Assembly (NCBI RefSeq): GCF_900105215.1
Contig: NZ_FOIP01000001.1
Coordinates: forward strand, 3,288,501 to 3,352,500
Origin: Lacrimispora sphenoides
GTDB lineage: Bacteria > Bacillota > Clostridia > Lachnospirales > Lachnospiraceae
Direction: 5' to 3'
DNA length: 64,000 nt
Every line of letters begins with the position of its first letter. Position 1 is the stretch's first letter. This document shows, piece after piece, positions 1 to 8,036 of the stretch. The position numbers and the translations under genes are program-made. The notes beneath the pieces are model-generated. The model searched no databases, had not been told where the DNA came from, and was given only the letters and a program-made list of their open reading frames with translations.

Positions 1-54
1 TATGATTATAGAATTGTAGCTAATTGTATGAATGAAATTGATATTGACAGATAA
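1..54 (+). CDS. 3' end of an unidentified gene (partial)
   Basis: An open frame enters from the left edge and ends with TAA at 52-54. Only 17 residues are visible (ending NEIDIDR), too few to identify. Immediately after it, about 95-184, a second frame reads GGGYDAFMRPGIVKSDIASK-like coding sequence but lacks a start and is preceded by stops, so it may be the remnant of another gene. Confidence 0.4.
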   Translation, partial: YDYRIVANCMNEIDIDR

Positions 55-219
55 TTATGATGGCGCAATGATGGATAAATGAATTACTGTAGCAGGTAAA
101 GGGGCGGTGGTTACGATGCCTTTATGCGACCAGGTATCGTCAAGTCTGATATAGCTAGTAAGTTTGGCAAGGTTCGTTGTAATTAAATACTACAAGTGTA
201 ATATTAACAATAATATAAA

Positions 220-375
220 AAGATACTAACTATAATTTATATACTAACTTACTATAATATACTTAGTATCATATCAACCCTAACATCTTTGTTTCATGGT
301 ATATAAACAATACTAACTGCATAAAAGATAGTAAGTGTAAAAAAGATAATAACTATATAAAATATACTTAGTATA
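220..375. repeat. Iteron-like cluster of ATACTAACT and ATACTTAGTAT
   Basis: ATACTAACT occurs at 223-231, 241-249 and 310-318, with a variant ATAATAACT at 346-354 and ATAGTAAGT near 329. The 11-base palindrome ATACTTAGTAT occurs at 259-269 and again at 364-374. Such clustering in 150 bases with no coding frame suggests repeated protein-binding sites, for example an operator, replication origin or partition site. No function can be assigned from sequence alone. Confidence 0.5.
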
Positions 376-790
376 AAAAAGATACCATTGTGTCATATCA
401 AGGTTTCTTAGAATTTACATGATTATACCTTATTCATTTTACCACTCGGCCATCATATTATCATACACTCCACAACACATTTAAACGCTTAATTTCTCAT
501 CGTAATCGCATACCCTTACACTTTATCATTCATGCCATTACAAGCTGTATATGAGCCAAATAACAACACGTACAATCAATGCAACACCATCATATCCCAT
601 CAATAATTAATCTATATCAATCAGTCATATTCCGACACATTCCATCATACCATATCAATATCAGCGACATGATATCCAATAGTAACCAAAAAATATACAG
701 TTTATTCCATATTTCTTACTTGACAAAGTCGAACATACATACTATTATTGAACTCACAGACAAAGAACATACGTACTAGTGTTATGGCTT
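376..790. other. G-poor stretch without a convincing gene
   Basis: The plus strand is markedly poor in G over about 400 bases. Short open frames exist at 579-779 and 779-1000 but have no ribosome site, and the second is antisense to a better gene. The minus strand has no frame of useful length. I see no recognisable RNA gene; the skew may mark transcription of a non-coding leader or a degenerated region. Confidence 0.4.
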
Positions 791-1114
791 TTACATAATT
801 ACGTCATCGTCATCAAGATTAAGAAAGTCTTTTACTATGCCATCAATATCTTTGTTGCTGTTATCATGTGGTACATCAATCATATGATCCGTGTCTTTGT
901 TTCGCTCTCTAATAACAAGGTCACATTTATAGTTGATTGCAGCACAAAGCAATTGTACATCGGTTACAGTAAGTTCTTTCTTCTTAAATACATTTTGTAG
1001 TTGTTGGGGGCTTATTCCCATCATTCTAGCTACATGAGCGTTACTAATGCCATTTGTTAATAGGTACATGCGATAATCAATTATGAATTGTCCACTACTT
1101 ATAAATTGCAACAT
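791..1114 (-). CDS. Small helix-turn-helix (XRE-like) regulator
   Basis: The protein has 107 residues. The start at 1114 is chosen because a good AGGAGG-like site (GGAGGT) lies 7 bases before that ATG; a longer frame to 1171 has no such site. Residues about 18-65 carry a helix-turn-helix of the Cro/C1 type (ISNAHVARMMGISPQQLQNV), so it probably binds DNA as a local repressor. The C-terminal 40 residues are acidic and end in DDDD. It is transcribed against the main phage direction, as is usual for a lysogeny-phase regulator. The iteron cluster at 220-375 lies downstream of it and could be a target, but that is a guess. Confidence 0.7.
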   Translation of the reverse strand: MLQFISSGQFIIDYRMYLLTNGISNAHVARMMGISPQQLQNVFKKKELTVTDVQLLCAAINYKCDLVIRERNKDTDHMIDVPHDNSNKDIDGIVKDFLNLDDDDVIM

Positions 1115-1253
1115 ACTTTTACCTCCGTTATAGCGGTATATTATTATATCAAATTTATTTATATTTATCATTATATATGTTTACCTAAAATAATGCAAAC
1201 TTTTGTACAATGCCACGACATAAAATTATTTAATAAAAATGTAAATAAAACTA

Positions 1254-1282
1254 TTTACAAACATAAAGCAATGTGATATACT
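1254..1282 (+). promoter_or_regulatory. Promoter before the gene at 1334
   Basis: TTTACA at 1254-1259 and TATACT at 1277-1282 are separated by exactly 17 bases. The -10 context GATATACTTGTAT is shared with the promoter at 2774-2802. It diverges from the minus-strand regulator at 791-1114. Confidence 0.7.
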
Positions 1283-1333
1283 TGTATCAAGTTAAGAGAA
1301 ATAAGAGAAATAATGAAAGCGAGATAATCACCT

Positions 1334-1498
1334 ATGAAACATATTATCACATACTACAAAAACGAAAAGGCAGTTAAAACTTTAAATTATGAATGCAATC
1401 CAAACGCCACAAAATCTGAGATTAGCAGCAAATGTCTTCAGTTTGCAAAACAGAATAAGCCAGCAAATTATGATTATTACGAGATAGCACAAGTCTAA
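1334..1498 (+). CDS. Small protein, 54 residues, unknown
   Basis: ATG at 1334 to TAA at 1496. It begins MKHIITYYKNEKAVK and ends DYYEIAQV. The ribosome site is weak, but the frame follows directly on the promoter at 1254-1282. It is the first gene of a short leader transcript; no family is recognised. Confidence 0.5.
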   Translation: MKHIITYYKNEKAVKTLNYECNPNATKSEISSKCLQFAKQNKPANYDYYEIAQV

Positions 1499-1646
1499 AC
1501 GACAAGCGTTCCGTCGGGTGCAATTCCTGACTAGGCTCTCAACAAGTGATGATACTTGTTTCCATCAGTGGCACATTGATAATTTAATAGACTTTACACT
1601 ATCGCATATGATATAATAGGACTATATCAGAAAAGGATGTGATAGC
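1499..1646 (+). ncRNA. Structured intergenic stretch with AACAAGT/ACTTGTT hairpin, and a promoter
   Basis: AACAAGT (1541-1547) pairs with ACTTGTT (1554-1560) around the loop GATGAT. A near copy of this hairpin lies at 2223-2240. An extended -10 element (TGATATAAT, TATAAT at 1612-1617) without a clear -35 box follows and would drive the toxin-antitoxin pair. Whether the hairpin is a terminator, a leader or part of a small RNA cannot be told. Confidence 0.4.
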
Positions 1647-1865
1647 ATGAGTAACAAAGAACGCATTATGCAGTTAATAGATGGTGTACCAGACAGCAAA
1701 CTTGTATTTGTGGTTGACATGCTGGAATCACTAAAAGCATATGCAGGGGAATCCATAGAACCTGATAGCTGGGATTTACAAATGATTAAACAGGCAGAAT
1801 TATTAAACGATGGCGAAACAGTAACGTTTGATGATTTATGCAACGAATTAGGCATTAATCTATGA
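1647..1865 (+). CDS. Antitoxin of a RelE/ParE-type toxin-antitoxin pair
   Basis: The protein has 72 residues (MSNKERIMQLIDGVPDSK at the N terminus, FDDLCNELGINL at the end). The size, acidic character and a C-terminal segment resembling other type II antitoxins, together with a 4-base overlap with the RelE-like gene behind it, give the assignment. In this family the N-terminal part binds the operator and the C-terminal tail neutralises the toxin. The ribosome site is GGATGTG before ATG 1647. Confidence 0.75.
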   Translation: MSNKERIMQLIDGVPDSKLVFVVDMLESLKAYAGESIEPDSWDLQMIKQAELLNDGETVTFDDLCNELGINL

Positions 1866-2116
1866 GTGGTTACAAGACTATTTTTGAGAAAGCAGCTATA
1901 AAGTTTCTAAAAAAACAAACCCCTAAAATGCAAAGTATGATTCTGATGGCAATTTCAAAATTACCTGAAGGTACAGATATTAAGAAGTTGCAAGGTTATG
2001 AATTATATCGTATGCGTGTTGGAAATGTAAGAGTGATTTATTCAATTGATAATGACGTAAAAATCATTAACATAGAAAACATTGACAACCGAGGACAAAT
2101 ATACAAAAGATATTAA
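1862..2116 (+). CDS. RelE/ParE superfamily toxin
   Basis: The protein has 84 residues with the pattern of the family: an N-terminal helix rich in lysine (FEKAAIKFLKKQ), then LQGYELYRMRVGNVRVIYSID, then a final IENIDNRGQIYKRY. In RelE-type toxins the conserved arginines and the terminal tyrosine or histidine act in ribosome-dependent mRNA cleavage; here R and the C-terminal KRY are present. The start overlaps the antitoxin stop (ATGA), which indicates translational coupling. It may stabilise the prophage or act in exclusion of other phages; that part is inference. Confidence 0.85.
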   Translation: MSGYKTIFEKAAIKFLKKQTPKMQSMILMAISKLPEGTDIKKLQGYELYRMRVGNVRVIYSIDNDVKIINIENIDNRGQIYKRY

Positions 2117-2124
2117 AATCCAAA

Positions 2125-2169
2125 GGGTGTAAAGTCTGTTAGATTATCAACGGCTTTGCACTCTTTTTC
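2125..2169 (+). terminator. Intrinsic terminator of the toxin-antitoxin operon
   Basis: GGGTGTAAAGTC (2125-2136) pairs along all 12 positions, including three G-U pairs, with GGCTTTGCACTC (2152-2163) and is followed by TTTTTCTT. Confidence 0.85.
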
Positions 2170-2466
2170 TTATGAAGTCTATCAGGGCGAGCCTGTAGCG
2201 TCAAAGCAAATAGACGGTTTAACAAGTGGATGATCACTTGCACCAAAATGGACGGAATAACCAAAAAGAGCCTGACTACTCGCAATAGTCAGACCCTTGG
2301 GGAACACACTTGAAAATGTGATCACGTTACTAGTTTCATATCATATCACATTTCTATGATTTATTCAAGTGTTAATTCCAAACGTGCAAACTGTACCTTG
2401 AAAAGTGAATAGAAATGTATTAGATCAATTATTTTCATTTAATATATTCTGTTGGATTTACCATGA
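2170..2466 (+). ncRNA. Candidate small structured RNA with three consecutive hairpins
   Basis: No open frame is present. Hairpins are visible at 2177-2215 (GTCTAT/ATAGAC), 2223-2240 (CAAGTG-gatgat-CACTTG) and 2272-2292 (CTGACTA-ctcgca-TAGTCAG). The middle hairpin repeats the one at 1541-1560 with the same loop. A weak promoter (TTGGAT 2452, TACAAT 2473, spacer 15) at the end serves the next gene. Confidence 0.4.
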
Positions 2467-2505
2467 ATGTGGTACAATGTTACTGAAATGACAGGAGGTG
2501 TTAAA

Positions 2506-2766
2506 ATGATAACATACTATAAATTACTTGATATGCTCAACCGACAAGGAATGACAAGGGAACAGCTTAAAAATGCCGCTGGTTTATCTTCGGCGACTAT
2601 GACAAAAATATCTAAGCAAGAGTCGGTTACACTAAAAACTATCGATTCTATTTGTAGAGTAATGAAATGTCAGCCAGGAGATATATTGCAGTACAATGAT
2701 ATGACCTATGATGATTATGCTATATTGCAAAAAGAAAAACAACTAAAAAATAGAGAAAATCTTTAG
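2506..2766 (+). CDS. Cro/C1-type helix-turn-helix protein
   Basis: The protein has 86 residues. ATG 2506 is chosen because CAGGAGGTG lies 6 bases ahead; an in-frame TTG/ATG further upstream has no site. Residues about 1-65 form an XRE domain (KLLDMLNRQGMTREQLKNAA, GLSSATMTKISKQESVTLKTI, then VMKCQPGDIL), typical of small phage and conjugative-element regulators of the YozG type. It sits alone between the toxin-antitoxin operon and the promoter of the large RNA region and could regulate either. Confidence 0.85.
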   Translation: MITYYKLLDMLNRQGMTREQLKNAAGLSSATMTKISKQESVTLKTIDSICRVMKCQPGDILQYNDMTYDDYAILQKEKQLKNRENL

Positions 2767-2773
2767 AAAACAG

Positions 2774-2802
2774 TTGACATTGATTTGAAATCATGATATA
2801 CT
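2774..2802 (+). promoter_or_regulatory. Strong promoter facing the large RNA region
   Basis: Consensus TTGACA at 2774-2779, 17-base spacer, TATACT at 2797-2802. No gene follows for more than 1 kb, so the transcript must be non-coding. Confidence 0.85.
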
Positions 2803-2808
2803 TGTATT

Positions 2809-3835
2809 ATCAAAAGGAAATAGAAAAGGCGGTCACAGACACCGACCAAAGTATCAGACCACCTTTTCACACAACTTGATATACAAGCGTATAATCATTC
2901 TAATACATTTTTATTCGCTTTTCAAGTGCAATCGCACACAAATTTCCTTTAAGTAATATCTTTTCCAGTCGTGGAACTGGCCACAAAATGAACGGATCAC
3001 GCAACAGAGACTGAAACGTCCACGGAGCTTGTGATGGACAGGCCGTAAGGCTATAGCGAACCCTGACAACGCACATATGTAATAACGGTTTTATCTGGAG
3101 CAATTGGAGTAGTGTAACCATGTTATAGGTGAATCAATTAAGGAGAAAATACTTTTATCCGAAATTGTTACCTTGACAATAGTTGCATGAGGGCAAAGGG
3201 ATATGAGGACAGATAAATAATTCCTGAAAAATATGAAACTGCGCAATAGGTGTACCCTAACTATACGGTTTCTACCCTAGCTAACTAGTGAATGATGTCA
3301 CATGGGAGAAACAAGCAGACCTGTGAGAAGGTGGTCATTGACGGGAGCGAATAAAGCGAATAACCCCACAGAGGAATCATAAGGGAGCATACACCACTTA
3401 ATTATATTACTTCCAGATAAAGAGACTGGACAAGCAGAGGACGGAACAACGAGCCTATGAAGCAGTAGGCAACCAAAGAGAACGGAAAGCAAAATCCTAT
3501 TTGTTATAGGTAATTCAAATTAGTACGGAATAACGCAATTAAGATTTATTTGTAGCCATTAAAACATCATTCAGGCATCACAATGACAAGCCCTGAAATA
3601 TCGTTGATATGGCTATTTTGTTATAGGTTTTATCAGTTACACCACGCACGTAAACTAGGCACTATATATCGGTTCTTGGATTGTATACTCCTCAATCCTT
3701 ATTACTGATTGCGTGTAGTCAAATATATTCAGAACGTATGAAATCAAGTTGAATATTGGAAGCTCTTGACAACTACCCATCACGGGAGGCTCTGCTAGAC
3801 AATCTTTCATTGATTGACTTTTCTTATTTTGAAAT
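2809..3835 (+). ncRNA. Large structured non-coding RNA of about 1 kb (candidate ornate phage RNA)
   Basis: The stretch has a near-consensus promoter at its head, no frame with a ribosome site on either strand, and dense potential helices. Examples are GAAAAGGCGGTC 2823-2834 with GACCACCTTTTC 2857-2868, ACTTGA/TCAAGT 2874 and 2922 enclosing AAGCG/CGCTT, GTCCA/TGGAC 3018 and 3035, GCC-GTAA-GGC 3042-3051 (a GNRA tetraloop), CCTAT-ATAGG 3496-3510, CACGC/GCGTG 3653 and 3711 enclosing GGATTG/CAATCC 3678 and 3693, and CAATC-GATTG 3800-3816 followed by a U-rich tail that looks like a terminator. TGTTATAGGT is present three times (3121, 3502, 3619). Size, phage location and loop types recall the GOLLD and ROOL families of large RNAs, but I cannot confirm membership without a covariance search. 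Function unknown. Confidence 0.7.
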
Positions 3836-3886
3836 CATTGGCTTTTGTGTGCGTTAGTATCTGATAAAAAACAGGAGGAAAAGGAA

Positions 3887-4114
3887 ATGGAATATTACAA
3901 TAGCTTGGTTGATCGTATGGTAAGGGAAGCTAGAAGGTTATTGAGTAATAAGGGGTTAAGTTCAGAAAATGAGGTTATGACGATCTTAAAAGCGGCGCAG
4001 ATTATTATTGTAACAAATGAAGTATTTGAAACATCTTTCTTTGATGAAAAAGACGATATCATAGACGATATTTCCATTCTATATAAAGAACGATTAAATG
4101 AAGCCTTTGTATAA
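3887..4114 (+). CDS. Small hypothetical protein, 75 residues
   Basis: ATG 3887 follows CAGGAGGAAAAGG, which fixes the start. The sequence (MEYYNSLVDRMVREARRLL at the N terminus) is helical and charged, with an acidic run DEKDDIIDDI. It is the first gene of the long early operon downstream of the large RNA. No family recognised. Confidence 0.7.
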   Translation: MEYYNSLVDRMVREARRLLSNKGLSSENEVMTILKAAQIIIVTNEVFETSFFDEKDDIIDDISILYKERLNEAFV

Positions 4115-4223
4115 AACAAAATTTAGTATCTATTATGCAGATGATTATATGTATATTCTTACATTGTATCGCCTGTATAAGTACTTACTAAAGTGAGTAA
4201 TATTGCAGAAAGGAAATAAACAT

Positions 4224-5120
4224 ATGAAGGAAAATGAATTATTAGAAAGCAAGGAATTACGGGAAAAATTAGTTGCTAAAGTGGAAATTTTGGATAAGGT
4301 CAAAAAGTTGCTCCTTATTCCTGGCACTGAATTAGCAAATGCGCAGCAAGTAGCGGATTTTTACGAGGTAGAGAAGAATACCATTGAAGTCCTTTATTCA
4401 CGTAACAAAGATGAACTGGACGAAGACGGAACAGGACTTGTAAGTTATAAAGATTTTCTAAACTTACAAAATGTCAGTTTAGAGAAAAGCAGAGGTAAGA
4501 CAACATTCACATTCCAAAGTGGTGAAATTCTTAATGTTCCAAACAGGGGATTAAAAGTTTTCCCTCGTCGTGCAATTCTCCGCATAGGAATGCTACTTAG
4601 AGATTCAGCCATAGCGAAGGAGATCCGCACTCAATTACTTAATATAGAAGAAAAGACTTCTAATGAAACAAAAACAATGGACATCACAGAGGAACAGACT
4701 CTTGCCTTATCCGTCGGCATGGCATACGCAAGTGGAAACCCTGATGCAATCATGATAGCTACCACTAAAATGATGGACTTTAAAAACCGTCACATAGCAA
4801 AACTGAACGAGTCAAACAATGCTCTGGCAAACGGTATCCTAGCGTGGGACGATAGGGGACGAATTAATTTTGCAGTCCGTAAGATGGCAGCATACGCACA
4901 TATCACAGTAGGTAAAGCCTGGAGCGAGTTGTACAAGCAATTAAAGAACGGCTTTCATATTGATTTACAGAGCAGAGGAAAACAGCCATGGATACAACAC
5001 GTAGATGAAAAAGAATGGCAATGCGTGATTAAAGCATTTTCTGCCTTATGCAAGTATTATGAATTGGAACCTAGCGACATGTTTCATGACTTAAAAATTG
5101 AAGAAGAGGTTAAAGCATAA
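4224..5120 (+). CDS. Phage regulatory protein with antirepressor-like architecture
   Basis: The protein has 298 residues; ATG 4224 follows GAAAGGAAA. Residues about 30-65 (ANAQQVADFYEVEKNTIEVL) look like a helix-turn-helix, residues about 100-150 contain VFPRRAILRIGMLLRDS and EIRTQLLNIEE, and residues about 205-285 form a C-terminal domain with AWDDRGRINFAVRKMAAY. This order resembles the BRO/KilA-N and ORF6N/ORF6C antirepressors of temperate phages, which counter CI-type repressors. The exact family is not certain. Its place at the head of the early operon fits a regulatory role. Confidence 0.6.
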   Translation: MKENELLESKELREKLVAKVEILDKVKKLLLIPGTELANAQQVADFYEVEKNTIEVLYSRNKDELDEDGTGLVSYKDFLNLQNVSLEKSRGKTTFTFQSGEILNVPNRGLKVFPRRAILRIGMLLRDSAIAKEIRTQLLNIEEKTSNETKTMDITEEQTLALSVGMAYASGNPDAIMIATTKMMDFKNRHIAKLNESNNALANGILAWDDRGRINFAVRKMAAYAHITVGKAWSELYKQLKNGFHIDLQSRGKQPWIQHVDEKEWQCVIKAFSALCKYYELEPSDMFHDLKIEEEVKA

Positions 5121-5197
5121 GCCGAGGATTTGTAACCGTAAAAAGTTGCAGATCCATTTTTAGTTAGGAAAGAATATCTAGGAAAGAAGGTGTAATT

Positions 5198-5446
5198 TTG
5201 AAAGTAAACATATACACAATAGGCAAGAAAACGTTAATCGGAACTTACAATGTAAAATACGTTTATGATTCAAGTTTTTATTTTAGAGGTATGCCTACAT
5301 TGTCAGCAAAAAGGTGTAGAGAAATACTAAACATCGTATCGCCAAATTTCAAAATCGAATCGGAAACTTTGGTTATTGAAAACGTAGAAACAGGACATAC
5401 CGGAATACAAAAGATACACAGAGGCGGTACTATTTTAAACTTTTAA
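5198..5446 (+). CDS. Hypothetical protein, 82 residues, TTG start
   Basis: TTG 5198 is preceded by AAAGAAGGTG at a good distance. The sequence begins MKVNIYTIGKKTLIG and is beta-rich. No relative recognised. Part of the early operon. Confidence 0.65.
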   Translation: MKVNIYTIGKKTLIGTYNVKYVYDSSFYFRGMPTLSAKRCREILNIVSPNFKIESETLVIENVETGHTGIQKIHRGGTILNF

Positions 5447-5480
5447 CAAGCAAATATCCATTTCATAGGGAGGTAGAAAT

Positions 5481-5633
5481 ATGATAAACAAAATTAATAA
5501 AATATTAGAGGAAAAGGGAAGTAAATTCAGAACTAAGGACGGTTTTACAATTTGCATGTACATCGGTCATTTAACATTTTTAAAAAGAAGTTTTGAAACA
5601 CAAGAAGAGTGTTTACAATTTGTAAGCAGATAA
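5481..5633 (+). CDS. Small hypothetical protein, 50 residues
   Basis: ATG 5481 follows GGGAGGTAG. It begins MINKINKILEEKGSKF and ends CLQFVSR. The good ribosome site and codon use like its neighbours support it as a real gene. Confidence 0.65.
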   Translation: MINKINKILEEKGSKFRTKDGFTICMYIGHLTFLKRSFETQEECLQFVSR

Positions 5634-5660
5634 AACGATTATTTTCTAGGAGGTTTGCAT

Positions 5661-5876
5661 ATGAGCAGAGAGCGTAAAGAAAAATGGGCAGTATGCGGCG
5701 AATACGGCGGTAATTTTACGAACCTTAAAGACGCTAAACAGTGCGCAAAAGAAGCCAGTAAAACTCCAGAACATGACTATGAAGCAAGTGTTACATTGAT
5801 TGAAGAAGGTGCCCATTACATTGATTATAAAAATGGAAAATGTACTCGTGATGGCTGGACTATAAAACACAAATAA
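5661..5876 (+). CDS. Hypothetical protein, 71 residues
   Basis: ATG 5661 lies 6 bases after AGGAGGT (5648-5654). Lysine-rich N terminus and a GKCTRDGWTIKHK C terminus. Unknown function. Confidence 0.7.
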   Translation: MSRERKEKWAVCGEYGGNFTNLKDAKQCAKEASKTPEHDYEASVTLIEEGAHYIDYKNGKCTRDGWTIKHK

Positions 5877-5904
5877 AAACCGAATTTTAAAGGAGGACTC
5901 CATC

Positions 5905-6258
5905 ATGAGAAAGCAGGAAAATTTGAAGTGTGAAAAATTACTGAAAAGAGCTATAAGAGTAGCCAAACAGGCAGAAGAAGATTTTTCTCTATCCGAGAAA
6001 TATAATGTAATTAAAACTATTCATTCATTTGGAAATGGAGGATCGCAAAACATGGAAAAAGAAATACAAAAATTATTAGAGGAAAACAGTTATTCGGTAT
6101 CCGATGCAGAGGAAGCTATAAATTTTGTAGCTGCCTTACTAACAATCAGATTGGAAGATATTAAAAAGAATGAATCATATGCAACTAACAGCATTGATAG
6201 GTTAGATAAAGCTGTAACAGAAGTAAATGATCTACTTTGGTTAGAGGATTTACAATAA
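5905..6258 (+). CDS. Hypothetical helical protein, 117 residues
   Basis: ATG 5905 follows AAAGGAGGAC. The protein is mostly helical with many charged residues; no conserved motif is visible. A long inverted repeat directly behind its stop suggests that transcription or mRNA processing is controlled here. Confidence 0.7.
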   Translation: MRKQENLKCEKLLKRAIRVAKQAEEDFSLSEKYNVIKTIHSFGNGGSQNMEKEIQKLLEENSYSVSDAEEAINFVAALLTIRLEDIKKNESYATNSIDRLDKAVTEVNDLLWLEDLQ

Positions 6259-6328
6259 CATATTTTATTCCCAGTTTGAAGCCATTAGATCATGTGTCTA
6301 GTGGCTTTTATAGTGGGAATAAAATATT
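6259..6328. terminator. Long two-part hairpin between 6258 and 6354
   Basis: TATTTTATTCCCA (6261-6273) pairs perfectly with TGGGAATAAAATA (6314-6326); inside lies AAGCCATTAGA pairing with TCTAGTGGCTT. There is no run of T after the stem beyond ATTC, so it may be an mRNA-processing or stability element rather than a simple terminator. Confidence 0.6.
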
Positions 6329-6353
6329 CAATAATTAAACGGAGGTAATTACA

Positions 6354-8024
6354 ATGTCAAATTATTATAATTATAGGGAAGTTAAAGTGATGATCGCCCA
6401 TAGGTTGATGGCACTTGATGGTTGGAAAGTATATGACTATTCACCGGATCAGTCAGACAGTATGACAGACTATTATTGTCCTGCCACTTGGGGCGGTGTT
6501 GCAGAAAAGAACGGATATGTCCTTTGTGTTGACGTTTACGGAGCAAGGGAACCACAGGAAATTAGAAAATACAATCATACAGATTTTTCATATGATAGAA
6601 ACATAGCAGACAAAATCAAGAAGCTGGAGGCAATGACAGTTGAGCGAGGCGCATCTGAAGCAGAAGCGGAAAGTGCAATAGTAATGATTGAACGATTGCA
6701 GAAGAAATCAGAAGCAGCAACAGAGAATAAAGAGAAATATGTAGTTGTTGGTATGATACCAGGACACCAGGCACACCCGAATAAATGTAACTGGCACATA
6801 GAAAAAGATGGTATTATTATTGCAAAGGGTAACGGGATTCTGAAATATAGTGAAGTTGATTCATATTTCAGTCATGAAAATTACACCAAAGATATGCAGA
6901 ACTTTAAAAAACAGTCCAAAGATGAGTATATAAAAAAGAATGTTGATGATTTAATTTATCATAGATATTATTCAGACATTGAAAAGGCTACTAAATCAGC
7001 AGAAAGCCACTATGACGACATGATAAATAAAAGCAAATTAGTGGATCAGTTTAATACATTTATTAATAAGCTAGATACCACTTGCGGAGGTCTTCTTGGA
7101 GAAGGTGACGGTACTATATATGAAAAAGTTATCGTTACAGAATACAAGAACGAAACAAAGGCCGTAGAAGTGGAGACTGGAGAAATTAAAGAGGGTCAAT
7201 GTTTTATTCTAAAAACCAGTTTTATGTATGGAAAATATAAGGGTCTTGTTTACCGCATTCATGAAAGAAAAACGGAAAACGGATCTTATTTTTATGCTTA
7301 TAAACTCAATGGAAAACTTACAAAAGAGTGTACCGGAAGCGCCTCAAGTAATAACAAATGGGGAAGTTTTGGAGAAAGGTTTTTAAAGTGGATTGAAACA
7401 GGAGCTATTTCATGGTGTGAACTTAAGGAAGTAAAAACACCATATGAAGTGGAAAAGGTGGTTAAAAAGTCCATTGGCAATAGCAAGGTGGAGACAAAGA
7501 AAAAAGAAACCGCAACTACTACCTCAGAAGGAGAAGAACAGAGGGTAACTATTTCAACTACGTATACCTATGATATCTCAGAAGACATTGACACAAGAGA
7601 CAATTCTAATATTTGGGTTGTAAAGGTAAAAGAGTCATTAAGCAGAGAAGAGTATAAACAGCTTAACCAATCAATGAACGATATAGGCGGATATTATTCA
7701 CGCTTTAAGCATGGATTTATATTTAAAGAAAATCCAGAAGTTTTGTTAAACGTTGAGACGGTTGCAAAGGCCGATGATCCAACAGAAAGTAACCAAGAAG
7801 AGAAGAAGGGACCAGAAAAACAGAAACCCGCCATTGAATACGATATTACGGAAGATAAAAGTCCATCAGGTAAAATCAACTATTTACTAAAAATCAAAAA
7901 TGAATTATCTAAAGATGATTTTTCAGAAGTCAAGCGTAAATTTGCGAAGATACAAGGGTATCATAGCAGCCAAAAGGACGGTTTTATATTCAAGTACAAT
8001 CCAGCAGAAAAATTGATTATATAG
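6354..8024 (+). CDS. Large accessory protein with duplicated C-terminal domain
   Basis: The protein has 556 residues, ATG 6354 behind CGGAGGT. The N-terminal 100 residues (ALDGWKVYDYSPDQSDS region) are of an unknown type. The C terminus holds two tandem copies of about 60 residues: one from YDISEDIDTRDNSN to HGFIFKENPEVLL (residues about 405-465) and one from YDITEDKSPSGKIN to DGFIFKYNPAEKLI (about 498-555). The G-Y/F-hydrophobic-K-x-GFIF core resembles small domains attached to large polyvalent proteins of phages and mobile elements. It lies directly before a DNA methyltransferase and may act with it or protect incoming DNA; that is inference. Confidence 0.6.
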   Translation: MSNYYNYREVKVMIAHRLMALDGWKVYDYSPDQSDSMTDYYCPATWGGVAEKNGYVLCVDVYGAREPQEIRKYNHTDFSYDRNIADKIKKLEAMTVERGASEAEAESAIVMIERLQKKSEAATENKEKYVVVGMIPGHQAHPNKCNWHIEKDGIIIAKGNGILKYSEVDSYFSHENYTKDMQNFKKQSKDEYIKKNVDDLIYHRYYSDIEKATKSAESHYDDMINKSKLVDQFNTFINKLDTTCGGLLGEGDGTIYEKVIVTEYKNETKAVEVETGEIKEGQCFILKTSFMYGKYKGLVYRIHERKTENGSYFYAYKLNGKLTKECTGSASSNNKWGSFGERFLKWIETGAISWCELKEVKTPYEVEKVVKKSIGNSKVETKKKETATTTSEGEEQRVTISTTYTYDISEDIDTRDNSNIWVVKVKESLSREEYKQLNQSMNDIGGYYSRFKHGFIFKENPEVLLNVETVAKADDPTESNQEEKKGPEKQKPAIEYDITEDKSPSGKINYLLKIKNELSKDDFSEVKRKFAKIQGYHSSQKDGFIFKYNPAEKLII

Positions 8025-8036
8025 GAGTGAATGACA

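Noticed and set aside
440..480. tRNA-like sequence on the minus strand (GATGGCCGAGTGGTAAAA)
   Set aside because: It resembles the D-arm side of tRNA-Ser or tRNA-Tyr, but no matching anticodon stem, T arm or acceptor stem can be formed.
579..1276. Plus-strand open frames at 579-779, 779-1000 and 1088-1276
   Set aside because: No ribosome sites, unusual composition, and two of them lie opposite the better supported minus-strand regulator.
2900..3492. Minus-strand open frames at 2900-3121 and 3298-3492
   Set aside because: No ribosome sites and unlikely amino acid content; they fall inside the structured RNA region.
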